From the NCBI GenBank assembly GCA_002943765.1, contig PQWQ01000001.1:4065501-4129500 (forward strand): a stretch of DNA of 64,000 bases, read 5' to 3'. The notes under the pieces were generated by a model. It did no database searches. It saw only the letters and a list, made by a program, of their open reading frames with translations, and was not told the DNA's origin. Within the stretch, counting starts at the first letter, position 1; the number at the start of each line of letters is the position of its first letter. The position numbers and the translations under genes are program-made. Shown piece by piece: positions 37,321 to 48,263 of this stretch. The DNA comes from Psoroptes ovis. Taxonomy: Eukaryota > Arthropoda > Arachnida > Sarcoptiformes > Psoroptidae.

Positions 37321-38019
37321 TTAGATTAGATTAGATTGATGTTTAGCAATTTCATCCTTAGCCATTTGTATACGATGTTTGAGATCTTCTATTTCGGTGG
37401 AAATTTTATTTTTTGCCATTAATATTTGTTGTAATGTTTCGACTTTTTTCTCTTCAAAATTTGTCTCAAATTGTTGTGGAGTTATTGATTGTTGTTGTTG
37501 TTGTGATGATTTCAATAATCGTAACATGATCGTCGATGGTTCTGAAAATATTAATTCATCATAATATTCTGATACTAAATAATCAGTGAATACTGGCATC
37601 GATCCACCGCCTGGTGTTGAACTTGGTTCAATTTTGAACAATTTCAACATGTGATAAATTGTTACTGGTCTTTCTGATGGATCAACAAAATAAATTTTGA
37701 TCACAACTTCGAATTCACCCCAACCAGTTTCTTCAACTTCATATGGAGGTTCATTACAAACACGTATTTGTGTTGCATAAGAATCATGTAATTTGAATTG
37801 AACTTTTTTGATATATTTTGATGGATCTTCATTAGCATTATACATTCGTAAATAGACTTTCCATTCATGTGTATGACCATTATTACGTTTGTGGCCAAAA
37901 TATCTTGCAACATTTCCATAAACTATCGGTTTAACAATTTGGGCACCTTTAACACGTGGACCAAAATCTTGTTGTTGTTGCTGTTGTTGAACTGCGTTTG
38001 ATGATAATTCATTGGACAT
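37321..38019 (-). CDS. YEATS4: YEATS domain-containing protein 4 (GAS41)
   Basis: GAS41 is a nuclear reader of acylated histone H3 lysine and a shared subunit of the SRCAP and TIP60 chromatin complexes. The gene is one intronless frame of 232 residues (human 227). The YEATS domain spans about 20-165: GAQIVKPIVYGNVARYFG, GHTHEWKVYL, the KLHDSY loop, and TGWGEFEV, preserving the Ser-Tyr and Trp/Phe positions of the acyl-lysine aromatic cage. A C-terminal coiled coil (about 190-230) matches the region that docks GAS41 to its complexes. Gln runs at 11-17 and near 173 are local additions. It is divergent with NMT across 180 bp. Family and orthology are clear. Confidence 0.95.
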   Translation of the reverse strand: MSNELSSNAVQQQQQQQDFGPRVKGAQIVKPIVYGNVARYFGHKRNNGHTHEWKVYLRMYNANEDPSKYIKKVQFKLHDSYATQIRVCNEPPYEVEETGWGEFEVVIKIYFVDPSERPVTIYHMLKLFKIEPSSTPGGGSMPVFTDYLVSEYYDELIFSEPSTIMLRLLKSSQQQQQSITPQQFETNFEEKKVETLQQILMAKNKISTEIEDLKHRIQMAKDEIAKHQSNLI

Positions 38020-38199
38020 TTTCGAGGCAAATTCAAAATTTTAAAACAAAAAATTTCAAAAAATCAGGCGTCACTCGGCAACTATTTACACACAAGAGGG
38101 CAAAGAATTGAAAATGTTTTTGTTTTAAAATTTTATTTACACGCTTTTTTTGGGTCAAAAATTGAATTTTTTTAAATCAAAAATTAATAAATTACCGAA
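38020..38199. promoter_or_regulatory. Bidirectional YEATS4/NMT promoter region
   Basis: Only 180 bp separate the start codons of YEATS4 (minus) and NMT (plus), so both core promoters and 5' UTRs must fit here. The segment is T/A-rich with a less AT-rich patch (GGCGTCACTCGGCAAC, about 38066). No TATA box is evident. Confidence 0.6.
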
Positions 38200-39864
38200 A
38201 TGAGTCAATCATTGAGCAATGATGATGACAAAAAGCCTGAAATCGTTGAAAACGGTGATAATAATTCTAGTGATAATCTAAACAATTCCATTACTTCAAA
38301 TAATAAAAAGAATAAAAATAAAACACAACAGCAAACGACTACATCAAAAGATCCAACACAAGCAATTAATGATTTGAAACGTGTTTTTGATAAATTACAG
38401 CTTAAAACAGCTGCTTCATTAGCAGCAGCAACGACAAATACAAGTAGCGATCAGCCTAAATCGATTGAAGATGCATTGAAAAAGAAATATGAATTTTGGG
38501 AAACACAGCCAGTACCTAGTATTAGAGATGATAATGATCAACAATCAACATCAAGCAATGAACCAATACACCCACCAATGGAACCGGGATCAATTCCAAA
38601 AGAATGTCTAAATCTTCCACCAGGCTTCGAATGGGTTAGCTTGGATTTGCAAGATGTTGATGGCGAAGAAATGAATGAATTATATACATTATTAGCTGAA
38701 AATTATGTCGAAGATGATGATAACATGTTTCGTTTTAACTATTCACGTAAATTTCTTCATTGGGTGTTGCAGGCACCTGGATGGATTAATGATTGGTTTG
38801 TTGGTGTGCGTGTTCAAAAACAAGACAAAAAGAAAAAAGGTAAATTGGTGGGATTCATCAGCGCCATACCATCGACAATTCGTGTATATGATAAGTATGT
38901 TTTTCAAAGATCATTCAAAGTTTTTCTAATGTTTCGAATCCATTAATCACAGAACTTTGGAGACTGTAGAAATAAATTTCCTATGTGTACATAAAAAATT
39001 ACGTTCAAAACGTATGGCACCAGTTTTGATTAGCGAAATTACTCGTCGTGTTCGTATTCGTGGTATATTTCAAGCATTATATACGGCCGGTGTTTATCTG
39101 CCAAAACCTATTGCCACTTGTCGTTATTATCATCGTTCATTGAATCCTAAAAAATTGATTGATGTTGGATTTTCACATCTTACCCGTAATATGACAATAC
39201 AACGTGCAATTAAATTGTATCGTTTACCAGAGCAAACAAAATTGAATGGTTTGAGAAAATTTGAAAAAAAAGATATCAAACAAGTTCTGACATTGATGAA
39301 TCAATATATGGAAAGTTTTGATCTGGTACCAATATTCAATGAAACTGAAATGGAACATTGGTTTTTGCCTAAAGATGATGTTGTTGATTCATATGTTGTC
39401 GAGGTAATTAAATTGAAATTTCTTCAAATTAATTCTCTTTTAATTTCACTTACTTTTCTTTAGCGTACAAATGAAAAGGGTAAAAAAGAAATTGTCGGAT
39501 TTTTTAGTTTTTACATTCTCCCATCCACTGTAATGAATCATAAAGATCATAATGAACTTAGAGCTGCATATTCATTTTATAATGTTCCAAGTGAACATTG
39601 TTCATTGTTGGAATTGATGCAAGATGCATTGATTATTGCAAAAAATGTAAGAACAATTCTTATTTTAAGATTTTCATTTAAATTATTATTATTTTCTTTT
39701 TCCAGTCAAACATCGATGTATTCAATGCATTAAATCAGCGAGATAATGAATTATTTTTAAAAGATTTGAAATTCGGTGAAGGCGATGGTAATTTACATTA
39801 TTATTTATTCAATTGGAAATGTCCACCAATGAAAGCGAATAAAGTTGGCGTAGTGCTTCAATAA
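38200..39864 (+). CDS. NMT: Glycylpeptide N-tetradecanoyltransferase (N-myristoyltransferase)
   Basis: NMT transfers myristate from myristoyl-CoA to the N-terminal glycine of proteins in the cytosol. Exons 38200-38894, 38953-39403, 39464-39646 and 39706-39864 join in phase across introns of 58-60 bp, giving 495 residues, essentially the length of human NMT1 (496). The variable N-terminus has a Lys-rich stretch (NNKKNKNKTQQQ) that in the family supports ribosome association. Both NMT signatures are present: EINFLCVHKKLRSKR and KFGEGDG. Further conserved runs include GTY-like TCRYYHRSLNPKKL, AAYSFYNV and YYLFNWKCP. The protein ends in ...VVLQ, so the C-terminal carboxylate that serves as catalytic base is preserved. 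AATAAA lies at 39979-39984, about 115 bp after the stop. Confidence 0.96.
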
Positions 39865-39978
39865 TGAATATACACTGATGATGCATAGAAATTAGATGAA
39901 ATTTTCAGCAAAAAAAGCACATTGAATATATTTTTTAGTATTTTATTTCATTTTCAATTTTTTCAAAAACATTTTTCA

Positions 39979-39984
39979 AATAAA
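39979..39984 (+). promoter_or_regulatory. NMT polyadenylation signal (AATAAA)
   Basis: A canonical hexamer about 115 bp after the NMT stop and 51 bp before the stop of the convergent small membrane-protein gene. Confidence 0.5.
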
Positions 39985-40034
39985 ATTGAAATGTTTCTAC
40001 AGAAAAAAAATTTGACTATTTATTTTTATGGTCA

Positions 40035-40405
40035 TTATGGCGGTAGTAAAACTGAAAATCTACGCTGTTTTGATCGTCGCTGAAAATCACCTATAAATGT
40101 TTCAAGTAAATATAATCTTTCTAGCAAAATTGTTATTACCATCCAAAAAATGACAATTTCACCAATTAGAAAACCAATAATTATCCACAAATATTGTCGA
40201 AATGTTATGCCGAACCAATAATCGGCAATATAAAAATGATATGAATATTCATTGATTAAAGTTTTGACTTGCCAAAAATCATTCAAATAGATGTTGCTTT
40301 GATTATTTGATTTGAAATATCTGGAAAGCTTAGGGCAAAAACATGAATAGAACAAATTAAACAACAAATATGAAATCTTACATAATTTTCGAAATCATTG
40401 TCCAT
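40035..40405 (-). CDS. Small predicted single-pass membrane protein, unknown function
   Basis: Not recognised. A two-exon model fits: exon 40405-40382 encodes MDNDFENY and ends at a GTAAGA donor; exon 40328-40035 starts after ...CCCTAAG and continues in phase. The 53-bp intron matches the size of neighbouring real introns. The start (AAACATGGAC) is in a reasonable context. The 105-residue product has one long hydrophobic helix (IIIGFLIGEIVIFWMVITIL, about 67-86), a soluble N-terminal part rich in Tyr/Phe, and a basic tail (RRSKQRR). It lies downstream of the ABCH gene on the same strand, 245 bp past its stop, and converges with NMT. The alternative is a chance frame or extra 3' exon of the ABCH gene. 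Confidence 0.45.
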
Positions 40406-40650
40406 GTTTTTGGGATTTTTTCGGCAGAGAAAATTCGTAAAAATCTTTAATTTGAATTTGAAAGCACGAGATCAAAACGAATTTAATGAATTGATTCAAT
40501 TAATTTTTTTTTTTTTTTTTGTTTTTGGCACTAAAAATTTATTAAATCACATGTGTTTCAATTAAATAATAATAATATTTGAAAATAATGACAAGAATTG
40601 TTTTGAATTTGTATTTTTTTTTTTTTTTTTTTTTACACAAATCATTTGTT

Positions 40651-43600
40651 TCATGTTGATGTTTTGATTTTAAATATGATCAATGTTAGTAGTAATAATA
40701 ATATAATATAAACAATCGTAACAATATATCCAATTATTATTTTATAATGTAAAATATTATAATTGAAACCGATACCAAAATAAATAATATCACGTAATGA
40801 ATTGATTGGCTGTGTTAATGGCAACAATAAACTAAAATAATAAAATGTTTGCGGTAATGATTCTATTGGCCATATGATACCAGATAATACAAATCCAGGT
40901 ATGAATATTCCTGTTTTTAAAATCAAAAAAAATTTGAAAATAAATTATTTTTGAACAAAATTTTTAAATGTATGAAAATAAAACCAACCTGAAATGAAAA
41001 ATGCAGCCGATTTAGGCTTCGGACAAATGACACCGACAAATAAACCAGCTACGATGCCCATTAAACCAATCAATGATATCAGTGACCATGGTCCAAACCA
41101 ATGAATCATACGTTTCGGTACGTTGAAAAAATTTTTCATTAAAAATATTAATATTATTTCTTTTAAGAAAAATAATAATGTTTGAGAGATCATGTGTGAG
41201 CAAAGAATTTCGATACCCGATACTCCAGCCGTTAAGCAACGATCATGCAATCCATTAATTTCTTCTTTGATAAATAAATATGATGTCAAAACTAATGAAT
41301 ATGCAAATATGATTGCAATCAATGTACCAGGTAATATGAATTCAATCAAGCGAAAACGTTTATTCATATCATTCATAGTTGATTTTTCAAATGTTGTTGC
41401 TGGTAATTTTTGATTATTCTGATTTTCATAATTCAATATTTTCAATGAAATCGGTATATGATTCATTTTCATTGAAGAATGAATTTCAGAACAATTTGTC
41501 GTTATTAATTCATTCAATAATTCATCATTCATCAATAATTCTTCCATCGAATTCGATAATGTATGATTCGTCAGATAATTTAGGAAAAAATTTGAACCAT
41601 CTAAATATAAGCGTAATCCGAACATTGTCGAATTCAAACCAACTCGATAATTATGAAGGAATCTTTCACAATACGACATATTTTCTTCGAAGTTATCATT
41701 ATCTTGATAATCATCAATTTGACTAGAATTATAATTTAATGCTTGTTCCTTTAACCACGGCACAACAACGGCTAATGTTTTTCCATTTCGTAAACGTTCA
41801 ATCGATTCATCAATATGACTATTATTTTCATTAATAATAAATTCTGGTTTGAAAATTGATCTATTTATTGTATAATTGATTAGTTTATTAATTCGATGAT
41901 TGAAAGATTTTTCTCCTTTAGGGGTTACAATCGTAATCGGCAAATTATTAATAGATGTTAATGGTCTATTCGATAAAAAACATACGAATACAATTTGTAG
42001 AATGGGAAATATAAAATAAAATATTATTATCAATCGAATATTTCCAATGATGACAAAATAATTTTTCATTATCAATGAATATAGATGTTGTATATTGAAA
42101 TTGAATAAATTGGTGATATATTTAGTACGACGACGTTCGGCAATTGGCCATTGTGCCATTGGCAATGGCAAAGATGCGCGCTGTAAATCTTGTAAATCCA
42201 TTTCACCAACTGAATTAATACCATCATTAAAATCAGTATTTGTCGATGTAATATCAGAACAAGATAGAAATGAATCGTTTCTGTTTTTTCTTTGTTTGGC
42301 ACCACTATAATCACTTTGATCAATTTCACCTAATGATTGACTTTGTGTCGTTTGATAGCTTAATTGTGATGGTGGTGGTATTGTAAAATTTTTACCATCA
42401 AACATAATATCATCATCATCATTGTTTATTGATTGGCTTTTTGTTCTATCACGGTGATGTTGTTGATGATATGAATGAAAATAAGCGATTGATGGCCGTA
42501 TACGTCTAGGTATATTAAACATACAAAATTTATTATACATTTGAATATATGTGCGACAATGATAATTTCTCAATAATTCTTCGGGACGATCTTCAACATA
42601 AATATGTCCATCACGTATCAATCCTGCTTTATATGCATAGCTCAATTCTTCAGGATGCTTCGTTGTGAATACAATTGTTGTACCTGATTTCATTTATTAA
42701 TGCAAAGCATGAATAAGCCAAGTTAAATCTACAAACTAACAGGATCAAAACTTACCCTCTTTTTCGGATAAATTTTCTAAATATGACCATATAGATGACC
42801 GTACAAATGGATCAACATTATCTGTTGGTTCATCTAACAATAATAATGGTGGCGAATGTATACAAGCAATCATTAATGAAAGACGATATAATGATGATGT
42901 ATCTAAATTACGTACTAATGTATAAATAGATATTGATGAACCATCACGATTATTATTATATTTTTTTGATTCAAGAAAAAAATGATTCAACATTTGTATG
43001 CGTAATTTGATTTGATTTTTTGGCAATTGATAATAATTACCATAATATAATAATGTTTGTTCAATATTTAATTCATAATGTAACGATATTTGTTGTGGCA
43101 TATAACCGACACATATTGATGATAATGGTTTTATCAATGAATGTTGACCAAACACTTCAATATTTGTCAATTGTTGATTATGTTTATTTTTAGACATCGA
43201 AACACCACGTCCTAATATACATTTTAATAATAATGATTTACCATTATTTGATGAACCGAGTATGGAAAATATTTTTCCTTTTGGTATTTCTAAATTAATA
43301 TTATCTAATATATTATTATATGAAAATGATTCAATTCTTATTGCACATTTAGTCGGTACACCGATCATTTCAAAACATTCTTCATTCGGTATTGTCATCA
43401 ATGTATGCATATTACGACAAAATGGTGCATTATATAATGCATAACGTAATGCTTCCAATGATTGTAGTCGTTCTTGTTCACTTTGTTCTTCACTATTATC
43501 ATTATCACTATTATCATTTGCTTCATCATTACTTAAATTATCACTATGTTCATAATAATTATAATTATTTGAAATTGGTTCATAACTCCATAATAATTTT

Positions 43601-43833
43601 TCAGGTAATTCATTTATAATATTATTATTTTGTTGTTTCGATGGTAATTGTATTCGTTGTGAAAGTTGTGATTGTAATGGTTTTTGTTGTTGTTGATGTT
43701 GTAATTGTTGTAAATAAAAATTATCAGCAGTAACGGATGTAGAACGAAATATTTTCATTGATGGTGATAGGTAATCATCATTTGAATCATCTTCAATGTT
43801 TGATGACATTTGATTTGAGGTGAAATTCTTCAT
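40651..43833 (-). CDS. ABC transporter, half-size, ABCH (ABCG-like) type
   Basis: ABCH proteins are arthropod half transporters linked in insects to lipid export and the cuticular barrier. Exons 43833-42756, 42683-40989 and 40910-40651 join in phase, giving 1010 residues, longer than the usual 700-850. An N-terminal Q/N/D-rich extension (1-160) precedes the ATP-binding domain: Walker A GSSNNGKS (193-200), Q-loop YMPQQ (Gln247) and Walker B LLLDE (331-335) with D-loop DNVDP. The signature position reads LDTSS (310-314) instead of LSGGQ, and the switch His is Lys368 (TTKHPEE). Then follow TM1 (IIIFYFIFPILQIVFVCF), a long extracellular loop and a TM cluster with family landmarks EINGLHDRCLTAGVSGIEIL and GIIWPIESLPQTFYY, LRDII. 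The stop is followed by a short membrane-protein gene. ABCG membership is the alternative. Confidence 0.88.
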
Positions 43834-46800
43834 TTTTTTTTCGATGATAATCTATCATTTGACAAAGCAAAACAATTCAACAAACAAGAAAAACGAAATT
43901 AAACATGACACTCAAAAACAACGGCAAAAAAATAAACAAACAAATCACTTGTAACGAATCAATCAATCAATCGATCGATCGATCAATCAATTGAAACACT
44001 ATTTGTTTATCGATTATTTATTTATTTATTGATTCATTTGAAATATTTATATTTATTAAAATTATCATTTAGATAAATAAATAATAAATATTAATAATGA
44101 TGATGATGATTATTATTATTATTAAAAATTGAAATGAATTTTTTTTTATATTAAAAAAAGAGAGAAATTTTTCTTCATTCATTTTCATTTTTCATTCATT
44201 TTTAAATTGAATTTTGTCAATGTCAAATTTTAAGAAAATGAAAAAAAAAATTGAAAATGCATTTGAAAAAAAAAATATTTTTGAAACATTCAGTTGTACA
44301 CACAAACACACTGGCACACCACAGTGGATAGCCAATCATCCATGATGATGGACTGATTGCAAATGAATGCTTTGAACGAACGAATGAATGATTGAATGAA
44401 TTAAAATGAAAATCATTGAAATTTGAAATTCTCGAACAACAAAATCGATGTCATTCGATAAAGATAAAATTTCTTGAAAAACTGATCAACAAATTGAATA
44501 AAAACAAATTGAAGATCTAAAAAAAGATTGCTTTAAGAAGAAATTTGAGCAAATAACTCAAAGGCTTCAATACTCAAAGACTAAAATAAGAAATAAGCGA
44601 ATGATTATGAAAAAGATTCAAGTGAAAAACTGAATAAAGGACTTTTTTGTAGAAAATTTGAAGAAATTCAAGAAACTGTTGAAAAAGAAAAAACTCGAAC
44701 AAACTAATTAACTAACTGAAAGAAAGAAAGAAAATCATAAATAATCAATAACTACAAGTAAATAGATAATTGAGTAAAAAAAATCGAAAAATATCAAGAT
44801 ATAAAAATATAATAATTGAAATGATCATTGAAGCGCATATAAGCATAAGATAAAGCTAATCTAAATTTAACAATTTTATCAATGAATGGAATTATCAATT
44901 GAATTACCAATAAATGAACTACCTTTGATTAAACTACCGTTTTATGTACTAATTAACCTTTGACCTTTGGAATTCGCATTTTTTCCTAATTATTATCTTG
45001 ACATTTATTAAAAGGATTGGGAATTTCAAAGCAAATTAACGATCAAGAGGATATGATTGGAAATTATTTTGAAAATTCTTAATTGTCGATTTGTTAGAGG
45101 AAATAGCGCTGTTTCGATTGAAAATGAACACCCAGAATTGATTATTATAAAATAAATACATGAATTGTTTTCCATCAAAAAAAACAATAATAATTAATTG
45201 TGTGCATAATAATTGATTGAATTTAATTGATGGAAAAGAAGGAAAACAAAAATTATTACCTAATCACTATCGAATTATAATGATGGAGTAATAAATCAAT
45301 GTTTGGTTAATTAAACAGTCAAAATCGATGAAAAAACAATGAAAAATCAGAAAAGTGTTCGATTGTTTGTTTCATTATTAAATTCATTTGTCATTTGTTG
45401 ACAGGTAAAATCGCTTAATCAAAGACATAAATGACAGCAGAAAATAAATGAGAAATTTCGGGCCAATTTGTCCAAGCTGATTGGTCAAAATATTGACCAA
45501 ATCTGTCCAATTTAGACAAGATTTTCAGCTCTAAAAAAACTAATCAATTCATATGCCAAGATTGAAGACTTGCACTGAAGACTTTCATTGATAATAATTG
45601 AAATACTGACATGTTGAATATTTTTCAATTAAAAAATGAATTTCAATAATTTCAAGGATATGAATGGACGGATGTTTTTCAAATTGTAAATATTTTAAAT
45701 GAAGAAGAAACTTGTAGTTTGAAAGTATGGAATAAAATAATTGCAAAGATCAAAGTAATTAAGAATTAATAATGATAGAAATTGAACATATGAAGTAATG
45801 ATGAAAACAAAATGATCGATGATAGCTTTACAAATATATGAGAAAAACAGTGTGTCTTCACCATAAGAAATCATAGAAAAAAAATCAAAAGAAATTTTTG
45901 AATTTCTTAAGGAAAAATTTTTTTTCAAAAATAAATTATCATAAAACTTATTTCTCAAAGAAATAAGAAAAAAAAATATTGAGGAATGTTTCCATTTTAT
46001 TTGTTTATCGTGAAAAAGATTCACCTGTTGATCATCAAAGTAAAAAACAAATAAATAATTTACCTGAAGCAAAAATATTGATGCAAATCGAAATGTTGTT
46101 TTCTGGTTGAGGATGTTTGAAGTTGGAATTTGTTTATTTTCTCTTCTTCTTTTGATGATCTTTGTTGATTTGTTGATCTTTGACTGATTCACTTGTTGTT
46201 GCATCAACAGAATGGATTTTTTTTAATCACTGAAATCTCCGAATCACTTGATCTTGATCAAGATTTTTTTGAAGAAAATTATCATTCACTATTTCACAAT
46301 TTGAACAAATTCAAACCAAGTTAAAGAATTGAAAATTTTCAAAATTCAAAAATCAAACATTTTCATATCGGCAAAATTATGATCATTGAATTGATGGAAG
46401 AGATGAAATATTCATTTGGTATCCACTACAAATTAATGATGAACAAATCGGATGCAAATTGAAAAAATTTCAGTGAATAAATTAACTTTCCATTTTCTTC
46501 ATAATGAATCGATATAAAACTTACCTGGCTGCATGGCATCGTTATTTCGCCGAAGATGTTTACGATGATGATGGTGATGGTGGAGATAATGATGACTTAT
46601 TGTACATAAAAGTGAATATTAATATGTGTATGGTAAATGAATCTATTTGTGATCAAATCAAACATACAAATTCAAACACCGATCACAATTCACAAGGATT
46701 CATACGATTGATGAGAATGAAAAGATGAACGATGCTGTAGTTTATTATTGTGGCTAAAATATCATTGAAATTCATTCAAAGTTTCAATGTTTTCAAAATA

Positions 46801-48263
46801 TTTTACTTGATTTAGCTGCTCGTAAAATGATGAAAATTTGAATTATTAATAATTAAAAATAAAGATCAGTGCATGTATGTGACTCTGAATGAATTAAAAT
46901 ATAGTTAATATTCGTATTAATTTCAATTGATTATACGTTTATTTTCATTTTCATTCATATTTCAGTGAATAAATAACACATGATAAATTAACATGTACGC
47001 AATGATGTACATGCTGCGCGTGCTAATCAATGATGGTAGTTGATGATTATTATGATAGTTGATAGTTGATTAATACGTGTTTGTGTATACGTGTTTTGAT
47101 GTGATGGAGAGAGAGGTAGTTTCAAGGAAAATTTTTTATTTATTTATTTTCTGGAAAAACAAATTCAATATTTGAATGAAATGAAATGAAATTCAAATTT
47201 TTTCAATTCAAAAACAAACAAACAATATCAAGCAAACGACAATTGCAATTGGACAGTTGCAATTGAAGCAATTTGAACACAACCCTAAATGATGATCTTG
47301 ATACTTTCGGTTCAGATTGAAATCTTGAACCGAAAAGCATTCGAAAGCTTCAGAATTTGATTTGTTCGTTTCAATGTTTGTTTGTTTTGATATTTTATGA
47401 TCATAAAACATGTCAAACACCAACAATACAAACATTAAAATGGCGGATGTATTTCGCAGTGATGATCATCATAAATGGTTTTGGATTTTAATCATATTTT
47501 AAAATCAAAATTTTTAAAAAAAAATTTTGTCACCAAAATAAACAAAAAAAAAAAACGTTACGTTTCATTTCCTATGATGGAAAATGGAAAATTATATTTA
47601 AATCAAATCTGAATCAATTTTGTTTGTCTGCTTTTTTTCTGCTTTGACAAACTTTTCAATTTACAACAACAATCACATTTGTGTCGTTGGTCTTTCCAAT
47701 CAAATCAATCAATCAATCAATGTTTTTTAATGCAGTTTTTTTCCAAAATTAACAAAAATTTTATTTTGGTCATATTTCATTCTCCTCATTTTACTTCGAA
47801 ACAGTCGATGAACGAGATTTGATTTGATTTTTTGTTGCAGCTTCCAAGCCTTCAAAGCTTGGGCTCTGCTTTTATGCCCAAGATCAAGTTTTGCTTGATC
47901 CAAGTTCGGATTAACTGGGCTATTGGTTCAAGATTTAGACACTGAAAAGACAGGATATTGGTAGATTAATTCATTTTTATTTGTTTTAGTTTTAAATATT
48001 TTTGTTTGACCAAGAAAAAATGGTTAAAATTTAGTTCAATAAGTTTAAATAGTTTAAGTTGATAATAATAATAATAATAATTGTATATTTTGGTTGGTAT
48101 AAATGTTGAGTGTATAAGAGGAGAGTAAGGGTCAAAGTTTGTCAAAGTTGCCAAATTGTAGTGTTTGTTCATAGTGTTTCGTATGATTGAAAGGTCATTT
48201 TTGCCACCTAATCATCATCATCCGTACGAAGCCAAATTTGTTTTTCATCATTTTCATTTGTTT
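43834..48263. other. Gene-poor stretch upstream of the ABCH gene
   Basis: No exon with family similarity was found. The first 300 bp likely hold the ABCH promoter or 5' UTR, with AATC/GATC reiterations (about 43967-43992). Minus-strand sites of donor type occur at 46524 (CAG|GTAAGT, just after an ATGCAGCCAG), 46063 (CAG|GTAAAT) and 46024 (CAG|GTGAAT), which could mark 5' UTR exons of the ABCH gene. A minus frame 45695-46207 covers two of them but is Phe/Ile/Lys-rich and not called. The right end is the LIM gene 3' flank. Confidence 0.5.

Noticed and set aside
42072..42329. Second frames inside the ABCH, LIM and NMT exons
   Set aside because: These are out-of-frame shadows; the chosen frames carry the conserved motifs and match intron phases.
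45695..46207. Minus-strand 170-codon ORF
   Set aside because: Phe/Ile/Lys/Asn-rich throughout, consistent with A/T-rich noncoding DNA; contains two donor-type sites, so it is unlikely to be read through as one exon.
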